Assembly (NCBI GenBank): GCA_035480575.1
Contig: DATIHR010000023.1
Location: 80,169-144,168 of the forward strand
Reading direction: 5' to 3'
Source: PMNU01 sp035480575
GTDB taxonomy: Bacteria; Patescibacteriota; Saccharimonadia; Saccharimonadales; UBA4665
Length of the DNA: 64,000 bases
Below, in pieces: positions 50,683 through 58,127 of this stretch. The notes beneath the pieces are model-generated. The model saw only the letters and a list, made by a program, of their open reading frames with translations, searched no databases and was not told where the DNA came from. The translations under genes were made by a program, and so were the position numbers. How positions within the stretch are numbered: position 1 is the first letter of the stretch; the number at the start of each line of letters is the position of its first letter.

Positions 50683-51258
50683 ATGACTGTTGTCATTGAA
50701 ATACCAGTTCGGATCGATAGCCCCCAGCAAGGAGCAGTGACCGAGACCCCTCTATCTGATTCGGCTATATGGAGTACGGCATATCGTGCGCTTGGCAATT
50801 ATGGTTTTTGTTTGTCGTGCGCAAGTGGTGCAAGCGCCGAAGCGGTAGCGCGGACTACTGAACTTGCTCGCAATAATGTGCTCGCAAGTAGCCTGCAAGT
50901 TCCAGAAGACATGAAACGTCAAAACGGAATCACGTTTGCTAACTGCGCGCACGAAGTTCGTGCGTATCGCGAGCGCCGGGCGCGGAAAGTACCTGTATCT
51001 GACGATCCGAGGATTGTCGAGGGAGAGCGGGAGCAGTACAGGTCATTCTCATCCATACTCCTGGCCGGTGACGAATTAGTACATGCGCCGGACTACGCAG
51101 TGCTGCCAGTAGATGACGAAGCGGCGGTCATTATCCATGGTGCGCTTCGTATGGCAGCCAATCATGACTACGCCGATCTTGCCACTAACCTTGAGGCGGC
51201 AGACGTGCTTCGCAACGGCATACATGTACTACGGTCAACCGTCAGCGTAGCAGCGTAG
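50683..51258 (+). CDS. Hypothetical protein, 191 residues
   Basis: Soluble, helical, acidic overall, with no recognised domain, signal peptide or membrane segment. It contains two Cys close together (F-C-L-S-C), a basic patch (R-A-Y-R-E-R-R-A-R-K) and a His near the C-terminal helix (H-V-L-R-S-T). Upstream is a clear promoter with a short leader. It ends 12 bp before fpg but fpg has its own -10 box, so co-transcription is not required. Confidence 0.66.
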   Translation: MTVVIEIPVRIDSPQQGAVTETPLSDSAIWSTAYRALGNYGFCLSCASGASAEAVARTTELARNNVLASSLQVPEDMKRQNGITFANCAHEVRAYRERRARKVPVSDDPRIVEGEREQYRSFSSILLAGDELVHAPDYAVLPVDDEAAVIIHGALRMAANHDYADLATNLEAADVLRNGIHVLRSTVSVAA

Positions 51259-51264
51259 TATAGT
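51259..51264 (+). promoter_or_regulatory. -10 box of mutM
   Basis: TATAGT ends 6 nt before the ATG at 51271. Confidence 0.5.
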
Positions 51265-51270
51265 AAGGCC

Positions 51271-52146
51271 ATGCCGGAATTACCCGAGGTAGAGACGATT
51301 CGTATTGGCCTGGGCACCCTGTTGCCCGGGCGGACTATTGCGTCCGAGACGCACGATTGGCCTAAGGGGTTTCCGAACGCCAAAGCAGACGTTGCGAATT
51401 TTTTGATTGGCGCGACCATTACGACGGTGCGCCGCCGCGCCAAAGTGCTTATTATTGATCTAAACACTACTTATTCGCTCATTATTCACCTTAAAATGAC
51501 CGGCCAGTTGGTGTTTAGGAGTGGTACGGACCGTTTTGGGGCAGGCCACCCGAACGACAGCCTAGTGGGCGAACTGCCCGATAAGTCGACGCGCGTAATA
51601 CTTACGTTCGAAGGCGGCAGTCAGCTATTTTTTAACGACCAGCGTAAATTTGGCTGGATGCGCCTGCTGCCAACATCAGAACTAACTAACCTCGATTTTT
51701 TTAAAACGGTCGGCCCCGAGCCACTGGCCGACAATTTTACCGCTAACGATTTTATAGCCTGTATTCGCCGCCGGCAACGCAGCATGATAAAGCCAGTGCT
51801 ATTAGATCAGACTATTGTCGCCGGTATTGGTAATATATATGCCGACGAAAGTTTATGGGGCGCCAAAACACACCCTGAAACGCGCGTGCATGCCCTGACA
51901 GATCAGGCGCTACGTCGGCTGTATACCGAACTACAAGCCGTCCTGCGATTATCCATAGAAAAGGGCGGTAGTACCGACCGTAATTACGTGAGTACCGAGG
52001 GTAAGCGGGGTAGTTACCTAAGCTTTGCGCGTGCCTTCCGGCGCGAGGGCCAACCGTGCCCACGCTGCGGCACGACTATTGTAAAACTGCGGGTTGCCGG
52101 CCGTGGTACGCACATATGCCCCCACTGTCAGAAATTGCCTAAGTAG
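51271..52146 (+). CDS. mutM: Formamidopyrimidine-DNA glycosylase (Fpg/MutM)
   Basis: 291 residues. It starts with the catalytic M-P-E-L-P-E-V-E-T (Pro2 and Glu3), has H-L-K-M-T-G in the beta sandwich, a H2TH region with G-I-G-N-I-Y-A-D-E-S-L, and a C-terminal zinc finger (C-P-R-C-G and C-P-H-C). It removes 8-oxoguanine and ring-opened purines and cuts the strand. An insertion of about 15 residues follows the H-L-K-M-T-G strand (F-G-A-G-H-P-N-D-S). TATAGT lies 6 nt before the ATG, giving a leaderless transcript. Confidence 0.96.
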   Translation: MPELPEVETIRIGLGTLLPGRTIASETHDWPKGFPNAKADVANFLIGATITTVRRRAKVLIIDLNTTYSLIIHLKMTGQLVFRSGTDRFGAGHPNDSLVGELPDKSTRVILTFEGGSQLFFNDQRKFGWMRLLPTSELTNLDFFKTVGPEPLADNFTANDFIACIRRRQRSMIKPVLLDQTIVAGIGNIYADESLWGAKTHPETRVHALTDQALRRLYTELQAVLRLSIEKGGSTDRNYVSTEGKRGSYLSFARAFRREGQPCPRCGTTIVKLRVAGRGTHICPHCQKLPK

Positions 52147-52207
52147 ACGCATTATTATATTCTGTATTTTTATGAGTGTGTACCCAGAGAGTCCCCACTT
52201 GTTTATT

Positions 52208-52227
52208 GCATAGGCAGCAACCTATGC
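52208..52227 (+). promoter_or_regulatory. Hairpin upstream of the kinase-like gene
   Basis: GCATAGG and CCTATGC pair around CAGCAA. It is followed by no T-run, so an operator or leader hairpin is more likely than a terminator. Confidence 0.4.
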
Positions 52228-52249
52228 AGAGACAACGGATGCCAATACG

Positions 52250-53233
52250 ATGAGTGCTGTTTACGACCACCTTGGTCGTAATGCCATTCATGGTCTGCAG
52301 CGTTTTTTTGAAGATCAATCATCTCGGAATAATACACGCACGTATCGCCAGTGGGTCGATACAATGGATGAACCTACGAGTCTTTTTGTAGAAGCGAACG
52401 CCGTCTCGTTGGCGGCGTTCTCGGACTACGAAGAGCCGTACATGCACTTACAAGCCGAACTAAAACAGTACCCCCGCAAGCGGGAACACCCTGCCTGGAT
52501 TGGTACTGGCTTTGTGTCGGCAGCTTATAGACTGGGTGATGATAGTGTTGTGCGTCTCAAACGCCGGAATGCCCGCGCCGGCCTGCGGGCCGAAGAGATT
52601 GGCATATATGCGGGTAGTCTGCTACCCGGGAGTGGTATTGAAGACGTAGAGCAATTACAGGCTCACTCGTATCATCGGGGTGTGACCGTGTCGCAGTACG
52701 AGCAGGGTAAGCGCATGGGCCAGTTACGAGCCGAGGACGTGCCTAAAATAACTGAGCTAACTATAGCACGCGGTCTTACGGCAATTGATGAGCTCAATGC
52801 GCAAGAACTCCGGCTTGACCCTAAGTTTGGCAACATACTGCTCCGGCCAGATGGTGTACTGAAGTTTTTAGACTATAACGCGCTGTGGGACACGCGGCAT
52901 ATACCGGAATCTGACGCTGCATACCTAGGGAAGTTACTGGCATATGGCGGTGTGTACCCGTGTAAGCTAGAAACCGAAGCCGACTTCGCCCGCCTGGCAG
53001 CTGCTGAAACGTCTCGCTTACCTTTGATCGTCATGTATAAGCGTGTTGTTGCGGAGCGCTACGACGACGAACGGCTTGTCCAGGGTGCTCAGCAACTTGT
53101 CGATGATAGCGCGCGTCGGATAGCGCAGTGCACTAATGCCACCTGGGTCATGCGGCGCAGGCTGGATATCCGTTATCATAACAAACCACTTGTCATCAAT
53201 CCCGTTCCGCGGGAAATGCTCGATACGTTTTAA
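52250..53233 (+). CDS. Protein kinase/phosphotransferase-fold protein, diverged
   Basis: 327 residues. Residues 75-230 show kinase-like order: a Gly-rich strand (I-G-T-G-F-V-S-A-A-Y-R-L-G, then V-V-R-L-K with a possible catalytic Lys), and R-L-D-P-K-F-G-N-I-L-L, which fits the catalytic loop D-x-x-x-x-N. L-K-F-L-D-Y-N follows, where D-Y-N takes the place of D-F-G. Thus the metal-binding Asp and Asn are present. The C-terminus has many basic residues. It could phosphorylate a small molecule or protein; no domain name can be assigned with certainty. The last 4 bp overlap the convergent 53230-53706 gene. Confidence 0.6.
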   Translation: MSAVYDHLGRNAIHGLQRFFEDQSSRNNTRTYRQWVDTMDEPTSLFVEANAVSLAAFSDYEEPYMHLQAELKQYPRKREHPAWIGTGFVSAAYRLGDDSVVRLKRRNARAGLRAEEIGIYAGSLLPGSGIEDVEQLQAHSYHRGVTVSQYEQGKRMGQLRAEDVPKITELTIARGLTAIDELNAQELRLDPKFGNILLRPDGVLKFLDYNALWDTRHIPESDAAYLGKLLAYGGVYPCKLETEADFARLAAAETSRLPLIVMYKRVVAERYDDERLVQGAQQLVDDSARRIAQCTNATWVMRRRLDIRYHNKPLVINPVPREMLDTF

Positions 53234-53706
53234 ACCGTTGCTATGTGCTTTGGTAAGTCTTGCAGCTTGCCGTGTAGCACGATAGGCGTCATACCCTTGA
53301 TCTCTTCTTCGAATGGCGAATTTTCGGGTAGTTCGTTCAGAATAAAAATCGGTTTATTTAGGTGGAAGGCTAGGGCCATTTCCATGAGGACATTGGCACC
53401 TATGTAGTTTGGTTTTCCGTTTTTTTCGAAGTTGACAATTAAAACACTATCGCCGGCAGCGACTTTGTCGAAGTGCCCATGCATAAGCTTGGCCTTTTTG
53501 TGGTAATCGCCGTCGTCTTCGTACCAGGTTTTGTAGTGGGTGACGTCGTAGTCGTTCTTTCGCTTCATTTCGTGCGCCATATCCGGAACTACCGCATTAA
53601 CGCCCATTTTCTTGAGTTTTTCTTGCAGGTCTACTACCTGACGGTAGAAACTTGCGCTCGAGCAAATAGTAACAACATGATCTTCTAGAGTGGAAAAGTT
53701 ATTCAT
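53230..53706 (-). CDS. Nucleoside 2-deoxyribosyltransferase-like fold protein
   Basis: 158 residues. It begins with a beta strand and the turn I-C-S-S-A-S-F-Y. The later part has D-S-V-L-I-V-N-F and Y-I-G-A-N-V-L-M-E-M-A-L-A-F, resembling the Asp-containing strand and the G-x-x-x-E-(L/M)-x-x-A motif of nucleoside deoxyribosyltransferases and related TIR-like enzymes. K-P-I-F-I-L-N-E-L-P follows. The middle is Lys-rich. The exact reaction is not given by the sequence. Its start codon is only 27 bp from the divergent holA start. Confidence 0.68.
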   Translation of the reverse strand: MNNFSTLEDHVVTICSSASFYRQVVDLQEKLKKMGVNAVVPDMAHEMKRKNDYDVTHYKTWYEDDGDYHKKAKLMHGHFDKVAAGDSVLIVNFEKNGKPNYIGANVLMEMALAFHLNKPIFILNELPENSPFEEEIKGMTPIVLHGKLQDLPKHIATV

Positions 53707-53715
53707 AACCTTTAG

Positions 53716-53725
53716 ATGGTATCAT
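53716..53725. promoter_or_regulatory. Overlapping divergent -10 boxes between 53706(-) and holA(+)
   Basis: TACCAT on the minus strand (53716-53721) and TATCAT on the plus strand (53720-53725) lie 9 and 8 nt before the two start codons, which are only 27 bp apart. Confidence 0.5.
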
Positions 53726-53733
53726 ACTAAACG

Positions 53734-54654
53734 ATGATAGTGACGTTAACGGGGGCAAATAATTTTGCACTGCAAGCAGCGCTGCGTAAGCGGGTGGCTG
53801 ATTTTATCGTTGCCCACACCGACATGGCGGTCGAGCGTTACGACGGCGATGAAGCCAGTGCCGGGCGCATGCGGGAAAGTCTGGCGAGCATGCCATTTTT
53901 AACCGAGCGCAAGCTTGTTATTTTGCGAGAGCCGGGCAAGCAAAAAGCTTTTAGCGAGCACATTGCCGATATTATCAAAGAAGTTGCCGACACTACCGAT
54001 GTCATTATTGTAGAACCAAAGCTAGACAAACGACTTGGCTATTACAAAACGCTCAAAAAGGCGACCGATTTTATAGAGCATGCCGAGCTCGATGCACAAG
54101 GGCTAGCCCGCTGGGCAGCGGACTATGCAAAAGCAGCGGGCGGCAGCCTGAGCACTGCCGATGCACGACTGCTTATTGACCGCGTAGGCGTTAACCAACA
54201 GCTTGTGCAGCAAGAGTTGGATAAACTGCTGGCCTACGACCCAGCTGTAACCAAAAAAACTGTCGAGCTATTAACCGATTCGCTGCCGCAAAGTACGGTA
54301 TTCGAACTGTTAGAGGCGGCGTTTGGGGGTAATAGTAAGCGCGCGCTCATGCTCTACCGCGAGCAACGAGCATTAAAGGTAGAGCCGCAGGCTATTATCG
54401 CCATGTTGGCCTGGCAACTGCATATTTTGGCGGTTATTAAAACAGCAACGGGCAGGGCAGACGCAGAGATTGCCGCGCAAGCTAAACTGAATCCATACGT
54501 CGTACGCAAAACGCAAACGCTCGCGCGTAGCATCCCGCTGCCGCGCTTAAAGCAAAACGTCCAAGAATTATTAGACTTAGACCGGCGGCTTAAAACAACT
54601 GCTCTAAACGCCGACGAAGCGCTACAGTTGTATCTACTCCGCCTGGCAGAGTGA
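53734..54654 (+). CDS. holA: DNA polymerase III delta subunit
   Basis: 306 residues, typical HolA length. It begins with a short T-G-A-N-N-F strand/loop (the usual G-x-(E/D)-x-(F/Y) position). F-L-T-E-R-K-L-V-I-L-R lies near 62-72, and the C-terminal domain has A-M-L-A-W-Q-L-H-I-L-A-V-I-K, which matches the I-x-x-x-x-R-x-x-L-L helix region of HolA. It is part of the clamp-loader that puts the beta clamp on DNA. The neighbour rpsT is convergent; holA-rpsT adjacency is common in bacteria. Confidence 0.9.
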   Translation: MIVTLTGANNFALQAALRKRVADFIVAHTDMAVERYDGDEASAGRMRESLASMPFLTERKLVILREPGKQKAFSEHIADIIKEVADTTDVIIVEPKLDKRLGYYKTLKKATDFIEHAELDAQGLARWAADYAKAAGGSLSTADARLLIDRVGVNQQLVQQELDKLLAYDPAVTKKTVELLTDSLPQSTVFELLEAAFGGNSKRALMLYREQRALKVEPQAIIAMLAWQLHILAVIKTATGRADAEIAAQAKLNPYVVRKTQTLARSIPLPRLKQNVQELLDLDRRLKTTALNADEALQLYLLRLAE

Positions 54655-54661
54655 GCTACCG

Positions 54662-54988
54662 TTACTTCTTTTTGGCGGTTGTTTTCTTAGTAGCAGGTTT
54701 CTTGGCGGCTGCCTTTTTGACTGGCGCAGCAGTAGCAGCGGTCTTGGCTGCTTTAGCAAGTTGGCGCTTTTTGCGAGCTACCTTGTTTTTGTGCAAAATG
54801 CCTTTTTTGACGGCTATGTCGAGTTCGCTTGCTGCTTTGCTTTCTAGCTTTTTGGCATCTTTGCCCGTTTTAAGGGCACTAGTAAATGCCTTGATGGCGC
54901 TTTTAAGGCTGCGCTTAGTTTTGCTGTTGCGAACGGCTGCTTTGTTAGCAACGCGGACGCGTTTTTTGGCTGACTTAATAATCGGCAT
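54662..54988 (-). CDS. rpsT: 30S ribosomal protein S20
   Basis: 108 residues. The helix-bundle core P-I-I-K-S-A-K-K-R-V-R-V-A-N-K-A, R-N-S-K-T-K-R-S-L-K and K-K-G-I-L-H-K-N-K-V-A-R-K-K-R-Q-L is standard S20. The C-terminus has about 20 extra Lys/Ala/Pro/Thr-rich residues (A-A-K-K-P-A-T-K-K), similar to tails often seen on CPR ribosomal proteins. It binds 16S rRNA. The gene is convergent with holA (7 bp apart). Confidence 0.97.
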   Translation of the reverse strand: MPIIKSAKKRVRVANKAAVRNSKTKRSLKSAIKAFTSALKTGKDAKKLESKAASELDIAVKKGILHKNKVARKKRQLAKAAKTAATAAPVKKAAAKKPATKKTTAKKK

Positions 54989-55063
54989 GCAGAATAAACC
55001 TTATTCGTTACGTTCTTTTACATAAATATACAAGAGATGACCCTCGTTGTAAAGAGTCATCAT

Positions 55064-55127
55064 CTGTTACCATTAACAAGTATAGCAATGCCTGTTACCA
55101 TAGAGGTAAAGAAAGGGGTCTGTTACC
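55064..55127 (+). repeat. Three CTGTTACC direct repeats at 28-bp period
   Basis: CTGTTACC occurs at 55064, 55092 and 55120, exactly 28 bp apart, ending 2 bp before the RND gene start. The first is inside the palindrome TGTTACCATTAACA. It looks like a tandem operator array. Confidence 0.6.
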
Positions 55128-55128
55128 T

Positions 55129-57981
55129 ATGCCCGAACCCAAAAAAACGCTCAAGAAGGTATACGAAAACGATGGACAGGACCGCCTATTACCTCGGGTC
55201 AGCCTGGCCATTTTTAACCGGCCACGCCTAGCGGCAATAGTGTGGTTATGCCTCACAGTATTCGGGATAGTCAGCTACACGACACTGCTGCAGCGAGAGG
55301 GTTTCCCGAGCGTAAACATTCCGTTTTCGTTGGTAAGCGGCACCTATCTGGTAAACGATCCCGCCCGCGTAGACCGCGAAGTTGCCAAGCCCATTAGTGA
55401 CATTATCTTGCAAGACAAACGCGTTAAAACCGTGCAAACGCAGTCGCGGAGTGTCTTTTATACCGCAGTTATTCAGTACAACGAAGGCGTTGACGCCGCT
55501 AAGGCTGGCAAGGAACTAGAAGCTAAAGTAAAAGCGGCCAATGTGTTGCCTAAGCCGGCAACCATTGAGGCTCAGGCTCCTAAATTTGGTTTTAGCGAGC
55601 GTGGCGACGACGGTGTTATTTCGGTCTACGCCAAAAGCCCTGGGGTATCAGAAGAGCAGCTCACGGCCGAGGGCAAGCGGGTGGCCGATTATATTGCGTC
55701 GCACCATTTTGTGTCCATAGAAAGCGTGTCCATTATTAATCCGTTCGTGTCGGGCACTAACCCGACGACCGGCCAGAACGTGCTAACCCAAACTAAGTTT
55801 GACCGTTACGGCGAGCGCAAGAACGGCGAGACATCCTTTTATGATTCCGTGGCCGTAGGCTACATGCAGAAAAAGGGAACGGATGTTATTGACCTAGACG
55901 CCAAGGTCCGTCAGGCGCTCGATGCGTACAACAATGAGCACAAGGACGGTATGTTCACGGCGGTGCTGAGTGCCAGCTATGCCCCCGATATTAAAGATCA
56001 AATCAATGAATTGCAGCAGGCACTGCTGGAAGGCTTGCTGGCCGTATTGGTTATTGGTTCGATTATTATCGCGGTGCGCGCGTCGATTATTACGGTATTG
56101 TCTATGCTGACTGTGTTATCGATAACCTTGGGCGTACTGTACGCGGTTGGCTATTCGCTTAATACAATTACGCTATTTGCACTTATTTTGTGCCTTGGTC
56201 TTATAGTCGACGACACCATCATTATGGTAGAGGCCATAGACGCCCAGCGTCGTCGTCGGAACGACCCGCGTGAAACCGTGGCCGTTGCTACTCGCAAAGT
56301 AAGCCGTGCCATGGTTGCCGCGACCAGTACGGCTATTCTGAGTTTTGCACCACTGTTGTTTGTGGGCGGCATCTTGGGCGGCTTTATCCGTGCTATACCC
56401 GTGACAGTTATTACGAGCCTTGGTGTCAGTTTGTTCGTGGCACTGTTCTTTATTCCGCTGTTCGCGCGCTACCTACTGCTTGGTAAAAAACAAATGGGTG
56501 CCAGTAACGTGCATGAGCCTGCCGCGGGCATAGAGGCAAAAATTGCCGCCTTTATTGCAGGGCCAATGTTGTGGGCGCGGAACGCCAAAAAGAGATTATT
56601 TGGTGTCGGCATTGTAGCCGTGTTGATTGGCTTTGGCTTTATCGTTGCCGCCGGCTTTTTGTTCCAAAAGGTAACGTTTAATATTTTCCCGCCCAGCAAA
56701 GATACGAACGGCATGCTGGTACAGATGGCATTTGATCCGGGTACAACGATTGACCGTGCTGAAATCGTAGCCGACCGTGCCAACGCGGTGCTCGGCGATT
56801 CGCTGGGCGAGAATTTTAAGGCGGCCTCGTACTTCGAAAGCGCTTCGGCGCAGCAGGCAACCTTGTACGTATATCTCACATCGTACAAAGACCGCGATAT
56901 CTCGTCGCCCCAGCTTGTAGACGACGCAAAACAGGCGTTCCGTGGCTTCCAGGGGGCAAAGGTAACGGTTTCACAACTTGACGTTGGGCCGCCGGCTTCT
57001 AACTTTAATGTGCGCATAGAATCCGATAATCGTACGGCAGCACTGCACTTAGCCGGCGACATTAAAACGTTCCTGGCTGACCGTAAGTTGACCCGTTTGA
57101 GCGGCGAGAAAGCTACTGTCGTGGACGCAAGCGTATCCGACCCAGCGCTATTCACCCGTGATGACGGTAAAATGTACGTAGAAGTAAGCGCGTCGTTCGA
57201 TGGTACCGACACTACAACGCTTGTTGGTCTAGCACAGGACGCCGTTAAAAAAGAATTTACCGCTGAAAAAGTACGCTCGTACGGGCTGCCCGCATCGGCA
57301 CTGAACTTCGACCTTGGTCAGGAGCAAGAGAACCAAGATTCGTTTAAGACGCTAGCCATTGCGTTCCCTGTGTTGCTACTGGCTATTTACTTCCTACTCG
57401 CCATACAATTCCGTTCGTTGGCGCAGCCGCTGCTTATATTTATGGCTATACCGTTTAGCTTATTTGGTATTACGCTTGGCTTGTATTTGACCGATAATGC
57501 CTTTAGTTTCTTTGCATTACTTGGCTTCTTTGCCTTGCTCGGACTCAGCATCAAAAACACCATTCTATTAACCGACTATGCCAACCAGTTACGCCGGACG
57601 GGCAGTAGTGCCATAGATGCCGTGGTTGGTGCGCTTGAGGAGCGGTTCCGTCCGCTGGTTGCTACCAGCTTAACGGCGGTCGTGTCGTTGTTGCCGCTCA
57701 GTATTACCAGCCCGTTCTGGCAAGGTCTAACGACAGTACTTATTGGCGGATTGCTGTCGAGCACATTCCTGGTTATAACTGTCTTCCCATACTATTACTT
57801 GGGCGCCGAGTTTATTCGCCTGCGGGTTAGCCGCACTGCCTGCCTGTCGTGGCTGATCTTTAGCATCGGTGCTAGCGTGGCAATTGTAAAGGCCGGCCTC
57901 AATCCGGCGCTTATTCCGGCGGCGGTGATTGCACTAGCTGTCTGTATTGCGTTGATCGCTCGTTTACGCCGCAAGCGGTAA
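55129..57981 (+). CDS. RND family efflux permease (AcrB/MMPL-like)
   Basis: 950 residues, 12 transmembrane helices in two halves. The first helix (A-A-I-V-W-L-C-L-T-V-F-G-I-V) is followed by a long external loop with V-D-R-E-V-A-K-P-I-S-D. The proton-relay motif L-G-L-I-V-D-D-T-I-I-M-V-E-A-I-D lies in helix 4, and the second half has F-A-L-L-G-L-S-I-K-N-T-I-L-L-T-D-Y-A. It is shorter than AcrB, with no linked membrane fusion protein or outer-membrane factor gene. Direct CTGTTACC repeats lie just before the start. The substrate is unknown. Confidence 0.9.
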   Translation: MPEPKKTLKKVYENDGQDRLLPRVSLAIFNRPRLAAIVWLCLTVFGIVSYTTLLQREGFPSVNIPFSLVSGTYLVNDPARVDREVAKPISDIILQDKRVKTVQTQSRSVFYTAVIQYNEGVDAAKAGKELEAKVKAANVLPKPATIEAQAPKFGFSERGDDGVISVYAKSPGVSEEQLTAEGKRVADYIASHHFVSIESVSIINPFVSGTNPTTGQNVLTQTKFDRYGERKNGETSFYDSVAVGYMQKKGTDVIDLDAKVRQALDAYNNEHKDGMFTAVLSASYAPDIKDQINELQQALLEGLLAVLVIGSIIIAVRASIITVLSMLTVLSITLGVLYAVGYSLNTITLFALILCLGLIVDDTIIMVEAIDAQRRRRNDPRETVAVATRKVSRAMVAATSTAILSFAPLLFVGGILGGFIRAIPVTVITSLGVSLFVALFFIPLFARYLLLGKKQMGASNVHEPAAGIEAKIAAFIAGPMLWARNAKKRLFGVGIVAVLIGFGFIVAAGFLFQKVTFNIFPPSKDTNGMLVQMAFDPGTTIDRAEIVADRANAVLGDSLGENFKAASYFESASAQQATLYVYLTSYKDRDISSPQLVDDAKQAFRGFQGAKVTVSQLDVGPPASNFNVRIESDNRTAALHLAGDIKTFLADRKLTRLSGEKATVVDASVSDPALFTRDDGKMYVEVSASFDGTDTTTLVGLAQDAVKKEFTAEKVRSYGLPASALNFDLGQEQENQDSFKTLAIAFPVLLLAIYFLLAIQFRSLAQPLLIFMAIPFSLFGITLGLYLTDNAFSFFALLGFFALLGLSIKNTILLTDYANQLRRTGSSAIDAVVGALEERFRPLVATSLTAVVSLLPLSITSPFWQGLTTVLIGGLLSSTFLVITVFPYYYLGAEFIRLRVSRTACLSWLIFSIGASVAIVKAGLNPALIPAAVIALAVCIALIARLRRKR

Positions 57982-58005
57982 TATCTAAACGGCACCACGG
58001 GCCTA

Positions 58006-58073
58006 ATGCTTTTGCACCACACTAGAACATAACTAGGCTTTGCCTAGTTTGGACTAGTATGGTGCAAAAGCAT
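58006..58073. repeat. 68-bp composite inverted repeat
   Basis: Outer arms of 20 bp (ATGCTTTTGCACCA... and ...TGGTGCAAAAGCAT, one mismatch) enclose an inner hairpin AACTAGGC/GCCTAGTT. It lies between the RND gene and the DHH-like gene and may be terminator, operator or mobile-element remnant. Confidence 0.7.
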
Positions 58074-58127
58074 AGACACCACACCGCTTATGTGATACGC
58101 TCAGGTTACAGAGATAGGGTAACAAAA

